DNA of 64,000 nucleotides, from assembly GCA_017965445.1 (NCBI GenBank), contig JAGCPZ010000066.1:1-64000 (forward strand), read 5' to 3'. The position numbers and the translations under genes are program-made. The stretch comes from Fibrobacter sp. GTDB taxonomy: Bacteria > Fibrobacterota > Fibrobacteria > Fibrobacterales > Fibrobacteraceae. The notes under the pieces were generated by a model. It did not search any database, had not been told where the DNA came from, and saw only the letters and a list, made by a program, of their open reading frames with translations. Positions 59,006-64,000 of this stretch are shown here, piece after piece. Position 1 is the first letter of the stretch; every line of letters begins with the position of its first letter.

Positions 59006-59201
59006 CTGAAAAAAATTTAAAAAGTTTACTAATTAGTGCAAATCAAATGCGTTCCTAAATAAAACTTTTTTGTGATTTTTCTCATCAATTAAGGCATTTA
59101 GGCCAAAACAGTGGTTACACTAGTAACCGATTTCTCTTTTTTCTCCCTGTTTACGTAAGGTCGATAATTATACTTTTATAAAAAAACAACAAGAGGGCTT
59201 T
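59006..59201. promoter_or_regulatory. Divergent control region with two palindromes
   Basis: The 196 bases hold ACTAATTAGT (a 10-base palindrome within 59023-59035), close to the SagB-type start, and GGTTAC-ACTA-GTAACC (59113-59128) near the middle. TTTAC and TATACTTTTAT further right, with GAGGG before the ATG, belong to the GH5 gene. Confidence 0.5.
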
Positions 59202-61169
59202 ATGCAACTCAAGAATTTTTATTCAACGGTAAGTGTTCTCGGAATTGCCTCTGTGATGGCGCTCACAGCTTGCGGAGATGACAGCTCCGATGCTCAATTT
59301 GTGGCCAATCCGGGTATTTCCCAGCAGAATCCAGAAACGGCTGTTCCGGGTAACGGTCAGAAACAAGATTCAACGACGACAGCTCCAAGCGACTCCGGCA
59401 CGACACAAACTCCGGGCACGCTCCCTGCCGAAGGCCCTATCACATTGCCTCAGGGTCTCGGTGTTTTGGTCGATGATTTTGAAGATGGCGACAACGAAAG
59501 CAAAGTTGGCGATTACTGGTACACCTATGATGACAAAGGCAATAACGGCGCCTCCGTTATCACGACTCCGCTAAACGACGAAGACAACATTATTCCAGGA
59601 CGCGTCAACAACGGTTCCAATTATGCGTTGCAGGTAAACTATACGCTTGACAAGGGCGAATACGAATATGACCCGTATGTGGGCTGGGGCCTGCAAATCG
59701 CTCCTAACGATGCCAACGCTCGTTTTGGCGGCATTACCTACTGGTACAAGGGCGGTGCACACGAAGTGCATATCGAGACTTCCGACGTGTTGGACTACGA
59801 CGTTCATCTGGCAAAAATGCCGGCATCCCGCACTTGGAAGCAGGCTGTTGTCCGCTTCAAAGACTTAGTCCAAGGCGGTTGGGGCGTTGAAGTCCCGTTC
59901 GAAGCCAAGAACATCATGGCTATCAGTTTCCAAGCCAAAGGCAACAGAACTAAAGTCATCTCCGATTCTCTCTTTATAGACAACATTTATCTGCAGGATT
60001 CCACGGAAGTCGAAAAAGACAAACCCGATATGGAAATCAAGGACCCCGTGATTCCGGAAGTGAAATTCACCGAAGCCGAAATCACGGTAACGAACCCGCT
60101 GCAAGAAAAAGCGATGAAGTACTTGAACAAGGGCGTAAGCTTCACCAACTGGCTTGAAGACGCCAACGGCAAATTCAAAAAATTCGAATTTGGCGAAAAG
60201 GATATCCAGATTCTCGCCGATAACGGATTCAAGAGCATTCGTTTGCCGATCGACCTTGATTTGTACGCTACGAACCGCGATGCGTTTGTCAAAGGCACCG
60301 ACGCAGAACTCAAGTTCGATGACGATACGTTGTTCATGGTTCTCGATTCCTTCGTCGAATGGACCGGCAAGCACAACATGTCTTTTGTCATTGACTACCA
60401 TGAATATGACAACAGCTACAACTTGACAAGCGCTAAGGATTCGAACTACGTCAAGATGATGGCGGAAGTGTGGAAGCATGTTGCCGCGCACTATGCCGAA
60501 AACACTCGCGAAGACGTATTCTTCGAACTGTTGAACGAACCCGACATGTCCGACGGAAAGGTCACGGCAGCCCTTTGGACAACCGCCGCACAGGCTATAA
60601 TTGACGCCATCCGTTCGGTCAACACCAAACAGACGCTCCTCTTTGGCGATGTCAAGTGGTACTCCATCACCGAACTGGCCAAGCGCACTCCGTTCGCTGA
60701 CGACAACATAATCTATGTTATCCACACTTACGAACCGTTCGCATTCACGCATCAAGGCGGTTCCTGGACGGATTACGCGACAATCAAGGGACTTCCGTTC
60801 CCTTATGACCCGGCCAAGTGGTCCACCGTTTCGGGCGACTTCGGCGTGACCGCCAGTACGAAATCTTATGTAAAGACGGCCATCAAGAACTACTACAAAG
60901 CCGGCAACAAAGAAGCCATCATGGTTGAAATGCTGAAGGCCAAGAAGTGGGCCGCCACGAACAACGTTCCAGTCATTATCAACGAGTTCGGCGCACTCAA
61001 CCTGCGTTCCACCGCAGAATCCCGCCTCAACTACCTGACTGCCATGCGTGAAATCTGCGATACGCTTCAGATTCCGTGGACGCACTGGGGCTACACCGGC
61101 AACTTCTCCGTCATCGAGGACGGCAAGCTGATTGAAGGCTTGGACAAGGCGCTCGGCGTCGGCAAGTAA
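59202..61169 (+). CDS. CBM11-GH5 endoglucanase-type lipoprotein
   Basis: A 655-residue surface or periplasmic lipoprotein for cellulose or beta-glucan breakdown. The signal ends in LTAC (C24). A Thr/Pro/Ser-rich linker follows, then a CBM11-like module (about 88-268: LVDDFEDGD, GGITYWYKGG, SLFIDNIYL). The GH5 catalytic domain (about 300-650) has the acid/base E446 in FELLNEPDM and the nucleophile E595 in PVIINEFGAL, plus YVIHTYEPFAF and WTHWGY. There is no sorting tail, so the lipid anchor holds it. Its expected activity is endo-beta-1,4-glucanase or a close relative. Confidence 0.92.
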   Translation: MQLKNFYSTVSVLGIASVMALTACGDDSSDAQFVANPGISQQNPETAVPGNGQKQDSTTTAPSDSGTTQTPGTLPAEGPITLPQGLGVLVDDFEDGDNESKVGDYWYTYDDKGNNGASVITTPLNDEDNIIPGRVNNGSNYALQVNYTLDKGEYEYDPYVGWGLQIAPNDANARFGGITYWYKGGAHEVHIETSDVLDYDVHLAKMPASRTWKQAVVRFKDLVQGGWGVEVPFEAKNIMAISFQAKGNRTKVISDSLFIDNIYLQDSTEVEKDKPDMEIKDPVIPEVKFTEAEITVTNPLQEKAMKYLNKGVSFTNWLEDANGKFKKFEFGEKDIQILADNGFKSIRLPIDLDLYATNRDAFVKGTDAELKFDDDTLFMVLDSFVEWTGKHNMSFVIDYHEYDNSYNLTSAKDSNYVKMMAEVWKHVAAHYAENTREDVFFELLNEPDMSDGKVTAALWTTAAQAIIDAIRSVNTKQTLLFGDVKWYSITELAKRTPFADDNIIYVIHTYEPFAFTHQGGSWTDYATIKGLPFPYDPAKWSTVSGDFGVTASTKSYVKTAIKNYYKAGNKEAIMVEMLKAKKWAATNNVPVIINEFGALNLRSTAESRLNYLTAMREICDTLQIPWTHWGYTGNFSVIEDGKLIEGLDKALGVGK

Positions 61170-61187
61170 AAATCACACCTTAAAACC

Positions 61188-61218
61188 CCTAAAGGCCACG
61201 CAGAAATGCGTGGCTTTT
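61188..61218 (+). terminator. Terminator of the GH5 gene
   Basis: AAGGCCACGC-AGAAAT-GCGTGGCTTTTTAT: an 8-base stem GCCACGC/GCGTGGC plus a T-run, 21 bases after the stop. Confidence 0.88.
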
Positions 61219-61344
61219 TATCGTTTAGTCGGGCAAAAGTACAGTCGATACAGACAGCAAAAAACTAATCCTTTGCAGATACTTTTTGAAGAAACAATTT
61301 CTTATTTTTAAGGTCAGGAATTATATTCCTCATCTCCTCCAAAT

Positions 61345-61375
61345 AACCGCATGAGCAATCGTGCGGTTTTTCTGC
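61345..61375 (+). terminator. Orphan terminator or attenuator before the metallopeptidase gene
   Basis: A 10-base stem AACCGCATGA-GCAA-TCGTGCGGTT with a GNRA loop and TTTTTCT lies 46 bases before the next gene. It follows a C-rich stretch (TATTCCTCATCTCCTCC). It could end a small RNA or act as an attenuator. Confidence 0.75.
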
Positions 61376-61420
61376 ATGTACACTTTGTTCTGTGCACTCC
61401 CAAATTTCTAAATTACTATT

Positions 61421-64000
61421 ATGAAATTAAAGATTAAGAGCATTATTGCAGTCTGCTCCGCATTATTTTTAGCGGAAGCCGCAAGCGCAGCTGGTTTTTA
61501 CGGAAACCAAAGCGATATCAAGTGGAAAACCGTTGGCACGGAACATTTCCAGTTCATTTATCCCGCCGAATATTCAACGCACGCCGCCAAAGTTTCTGCC
61601 TATGCAGAAGCAGTCTATGATTCCGTCACGAGCCGTTACCACAAAGCGCTCCCAGGTCGTGTCAGCGCCGTCTTGAACAACGCCCTTTACAGTAACGGAA
61701 GCGCCATCCCCAGCGAAAACGCTCTAAATCTTTGGCTCACCAACTGGGATTTCAAAATCCGCAGCAGCCACGGTTGGATTTCGGATGTCGTGACACACGA
61801 ATTCAGCCACCTCGTAAGCATCGAAAGCGGTGCCAAGATTATCCCCAACCTTTACGGTTTTCAATTCAGCTATTCCGATTACTACAACGAACGCACAAGA
61901 ACAGACTTTGTCACAATGATTCCGTTCACACTACAACCGCTTTGGTTTGCAGAAGGAACCGCCCAATACGAATCCGCACGAATGGGATTTGACTCCTGGG
62001 ACTCGCACCGCGATATGCTACTCCGCACGGCAGCCTTGAACGACAGCCTCATGCCACTCCCCTACATGCACGATTTCTCCGACAATTCGCTGTTGGGTGA
62101 ACTTGGCCCCTACACGCAAGGTTTTTCCTTGGTGCTCTATATTGCGAAACACTATGGTGACGAAGCGATTCCAAACATTTGGAAAGAACTCGGACGCCCC
62201 TATCGTGCAACACTCAGCGGGGCAATACAAAAAGTTTTAGGCATCAGCGAAGATGAACTCTACGATGCATGGAAAAAAGAAATCACGGAATACTACAAGG
62301 CGCAAAAGGATTCCCTCGGCACGCTGGTCGAAGGCATCAAGATGACCAAGGACGCATACTGGCAGGATTTCCCTGTCGTGAGCGGAAACCACCTCTATGG
62401 AATTTCCAACTTTGGCGGGCTCTGGTTTGACGGAAGTGTTTTCAAGATTCCGCTGAAGGACACAATAAAGACGAGAGACGAGAGACGAGAGACGAGAGAT
62501 AGTACAGCGGCAATTACGGACTCCAGTAAAGCTGATTCCAGCAATATCATCGACGGAGTGGAAATCGGCGATATAGAAATCGAAAACGAAACCGCAGACA
62601 GTCTCCTCGACATCACGGAATTTGCGAAATCCGGTTTCAGGGCAAAAAAACCGTGGTTTGACAAGGGCATTGACATCTATGACGACAGCACACGCGGCCC
62701 TATTCTCGCTTACATCAGCTACCAGAACCGCGACAAGGACGGGCACGCCCACTTTGACGTTGCTTTGAGCGACACGAATAAGAACGAAGTTTCTCTCACA
62801 TACCTTGTTGACGCAGTCTATCCGTCGTTCAACAAGCAGGGAACCGAAATCGTATTTGTGCGGCGCGAACCGTTCAGCACTCGTTTCGTGTTGAGCAAAG
62901 TTCCATTCAATAGCGACTTGAAGAACGTCTCTTCGGAAGACCCCATCGACATATTCAAACCGGATTCTTCCGTACTTTACTACAACATTTACGCTCCCAA
63001 GTTCAGTCCGGACGGCAAGCGTATCGCGTTCAGTTTCTTTGACGATGTCCAACGCGGCATTGCCATCATCGATTCGAATGGCAACAACTTCAAGGTCGTC
63101 AGCACTGCAGGTTATGACGAACGCGATGTCGAATGGATTGACGACAACAAGATTATCTTTGCCAGCAACAGGAACAATATTTTCAACCTTATCGAAAAGG
63201 ACTTGAACACAGGCAAAGAACGAGTACTCACGAACGTTGTGGGTGGTGCATTCACTCCAGTACTTGCGGGCGACACGCTGTACTTTACGCAATACGACAA
63301 GGATGGATTCTCGCTCTACAAACTTCCGTACAAGAAAGAAGCCGAACCAGTATTCCGCGACAGCATAGTCGTTTCGACTCGCGACAGCGTTTTGCAAATT
63401 GCTGACACGATTCAAGTTGCCTGTGCAGATACCGCAAAGGCTGCAGATGACACGACGAATGTCAAAACGGTAAACGCCTCGGCCACGACAAGCTCCACCG
63501 ATTCCGCCAATTGCTCGGTTCCGCAAGTCATTTTACGCAAGGACGTTATCAAAGTCGAAGTACGCGACACCATCAAGATCGCCGTTACCGACTCGACGCA
63601 ACGCGAAATCAAACTCTACGGAACGATTCCGCCTAAAGTACATAAGGAAATCGAGCTCGTCGATCGTGAATTCGCAGGCGCAGAACGCAACTACAAACCT
63701 ATACCGAACGTACCCCTGTTCGTCCCGATTTTAAGTTTTACCGAAAACGCCCCGAACTTGACCGTCTTTGGCGAAGGCGAAGTCAAGGCGAAACTCGGCC
63801 TCGCAGTCGTTATCAGCGACGCGCTCAAGAAGAACAACGTTCAAATCGGGCTTCTACTTGAACTCGGCAAGGGAATCGATTACATCAATAGCGACGGTCT
63901 TAATCCCGAACAAGAAAAAGAATTCTTTATCGCATGGGATAACCACAGCACGCCTCTTGACCTCGGACTTTCGTACAGCTACGCGAATTACACCAGCAAG
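61421..64000 (+). CDS. Metallopeptidase with beta-propeller repeats (partial, 3' end outside window)
   Basis: The first 860 codons of a long exported protein (signal MKLKIKSIIAVCSALFLAEAASA). The N-terminal domain is a peptidase MA-like zinc peptidase: HEFSH at 126-130 and WFAEGTAQYES around 175-185, giving HExxH plus the distal Glu. A TolB/WD40-like propeller follows (YAPKFSPDGKRIAFSFF, DERDVEWIDDNKIIFASN), then a beta-rich tail with PLDLGLSYSYANY, probably an outer-membrane barrel. An in-frame 4-copy 7-base repeat (62470-62497) encodes KTRDERRETRD between the peptidase and propeller parts. The role could be surface protein processing. Confidence 0.8.
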   Translation, partial: MKLKIKSIIAVCSALFLAEAASAAGFYGNQSDIKWKTVGTEHFQFIYPAEYSTHAAKVSAYAEAVYDSVTSRYHKALPGRVSAVLNNALYSNGSAIPSENALNLWLTNWDFKIRSSHGWISDVVTHEFSHLVSIESGAKIIPNLYGFQFSYSDYYNERTRTDFVTMIPFTLQPLWFAEGTAQYESARMGFDSWDSHRDMLLRTAALNDSLMPLPYMHDFSDNSLLGELGPYTQGFSLVLYIAKHYGDEAIPNIWKELGRPYRATLSGAIQKVLGISEDELYDAWKKEITEYYKAQKDSLGTLVEGIKMTKDAYWQDFPVVSGNHLYGISNFGGLWFDGSVFKIPLKDTIKTRDERRETRDSTAAITDSSKADSSNIIDGVEIGDIEIENETADSLLDITEFAKSGFRAKKPWFDKGIDIYDDSTRGPILAYISYQNRDKDGHAHFDVALSDTNKNEVSLTYLVDAVYPSFNKQGTEIVFVRREPFSTRFVLSKVPFNSDLKNVSSEDPIDIFKPDSSVLYYNIYAPKFSPDGKRIAFSFFDDVQRGIAIIDSNGNNFKVVSTAGYDERDVEWIDDNKIIFASNRNNIFNLIEKDLNTGKERVLTNVVGGAFTPVLAGDTLYFTQYDKDGFSLYKLPYKKEAEPVFRDSIVVSTRDSVLQIADTIQVACADTAKAADDTTNVKTVNASATTSSTDSANCSVPQVILRKDVIKVEVRDTIKIAVTDSTQREIKLYGTIPPKVHKEIELVDREFAGAERNYKPIPNVPLFVPILSFTENAPNLTVFGEGEVKAKLGLAVVISDALKKNNVQIGLLLELGKGIDYINSDGLNPEQEKEFFIAWDNHSTPLDLGLSYSYANYTSK
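62470..62497 (+). repeat. Four tandem 7-base units inside a coding sequence
   Basis: ACGAGAG is repeated four times, read in all three frames in turn. Gain or loss of one unit would shift the frame. Similar AGACGAGAG/AGACGAAAG words occur in the intergenic region at 41.81 kb. Confidence 0.85.

Larger units (their letters stand above)
61170..61420. other. Intergenic region with two terminators
   Basis: The GH5 terminator is followed by about 125 bases without an open frame, with TTTTTGAAG...TTATTTTTA and AATTATATTCC as possible promoter elements, then the orphan terminator. The start of the metallopeptidase gene has no good ribosome site (AATTACTATT). Confidence 0.55.

Noticed and set aside
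59865-61085. A 406-codon minus-strand frame opposite the GH5 gene
   Set aside because: The plus strand encodes a complete lipoprotein enzyme; the reverse frame shows no domain.
62237-63526. A 429-codon minus-strand frame opposite the metallopeptidase
   Set aside because: The plus-strand frame is open to the window end with HEFSH and propeller repeats.
1-64000. CRISPR arrays, prophage, insertion sequences, rRNA operons
   Set aside because: No regularly spaced repeats with unique spacers, no cas, integrase, transposase or phage structural genes, and no rRNA sequence were seen.

Overview
The window looks like a chromosomal segment of a Fibrobacter species (phylum Fibrobacterota, fibre-degrading gut bacteria). 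This is inferred from content: a TIGR02147-family regulator coupled to a carboxypeptidase-regulatory-like lipoprotein, secreted GH30 and GH5 plant-wall hydrolases, a serine-rich linker protein with GLUG-type repeats and a Por-like C-terminal tail, DUF3943 and DUF6175-like envelope proteins, and a eukaryote-like HisA. Base composition is roughly balanced. There is no prophage, insertion sequence, CRISPR array or rRNA operon. The only tRNA is tRNA-Gln(CUG).

Layout. 1-6.2 kb (mostly minus): clpB (cut by the window edge, with a sigma-54-type promoter), a trxA-hisF-tldD operon, an NSUN-type RNA methyltransferase and tRNA-Gln. 6.2-9.3 kb: a lipoprotein/TIGR02147 operon and a repeat-filled intergenic region. 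9.3-21.7 kb: a membrane-anchored hydrolase-like protein, a strongly promoted AbrB-like duplicated protein, lpxH, rsmI, lnt, a DUF6175-like/secreted-protein pair, a TPM-domain pair and an AraC regulator. 21.8-30.9 kb: DUF3943 outer-membrane protein, UDP-xylose synthase, a DMT exporter, an NhaC antiporter, nadC, and hom followed by a polyprenyl-phosphate sugar transferase. 30.9-38.2 kb: a 1180-residue surface protein, a second sugar transferase with a degenerate GGDEF-like front domain, and a GH30 glucuronoxylanase. 38.3-50.3 kb: gpsA, der-plsY with a long overlap, aroE, a fused aroK-aroB, an epimerase, a secreted beta-barrel-like protein, a mosaic hisA, a GT4 glycosyltransferase and mutY. 50.4-64 kb: the fmt-rsmB-two outer-membrane-protein operon, lrgA-lrgB, an AT-rich island of decayed secreted proteins, an orphan SagB-type oxidase, a CBM11-GH5 lipoprotein and a partial metallopeptidase/beta-propeller protein.

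How the genes fit together. Much of the window serves the cell envelope: lipid A (lpxH), lipoprotein acylation (lnt), phospholipid (gpsA, plsY), and surface polysaccharide (uxs, two sugar transferases, epimerase, GT4). Amino-acid and cofactor synthesis (hisA, hisF, hom, aroE, aroKB, nadC) and translation maintenance (fmt, rsmB, rsmI, der) fill most of the rest.

Most distinctive signals. (1) Intergenic hairpin repeats keep their context while the stem bases co-vary. Related short repeats have inserted in frame into mutY. (2) Nine genes have a TAnnTTTR-type -7 box ending 4-6 bases before the start codon, which suggests leaderless mRNAs. (3) Three strong terminators follow short C-rich stretches with no gene and may mark small RNAs. 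(4) hisA carries an AT-rich in-frame insertion of about 50 codons. (5) A perfect sigma-54 promoter match lies before clpB. (6) A highly expressed two-copy AbrB-like protein has no assigned function. All functions are read from sequence motifs alone; no database search was run.
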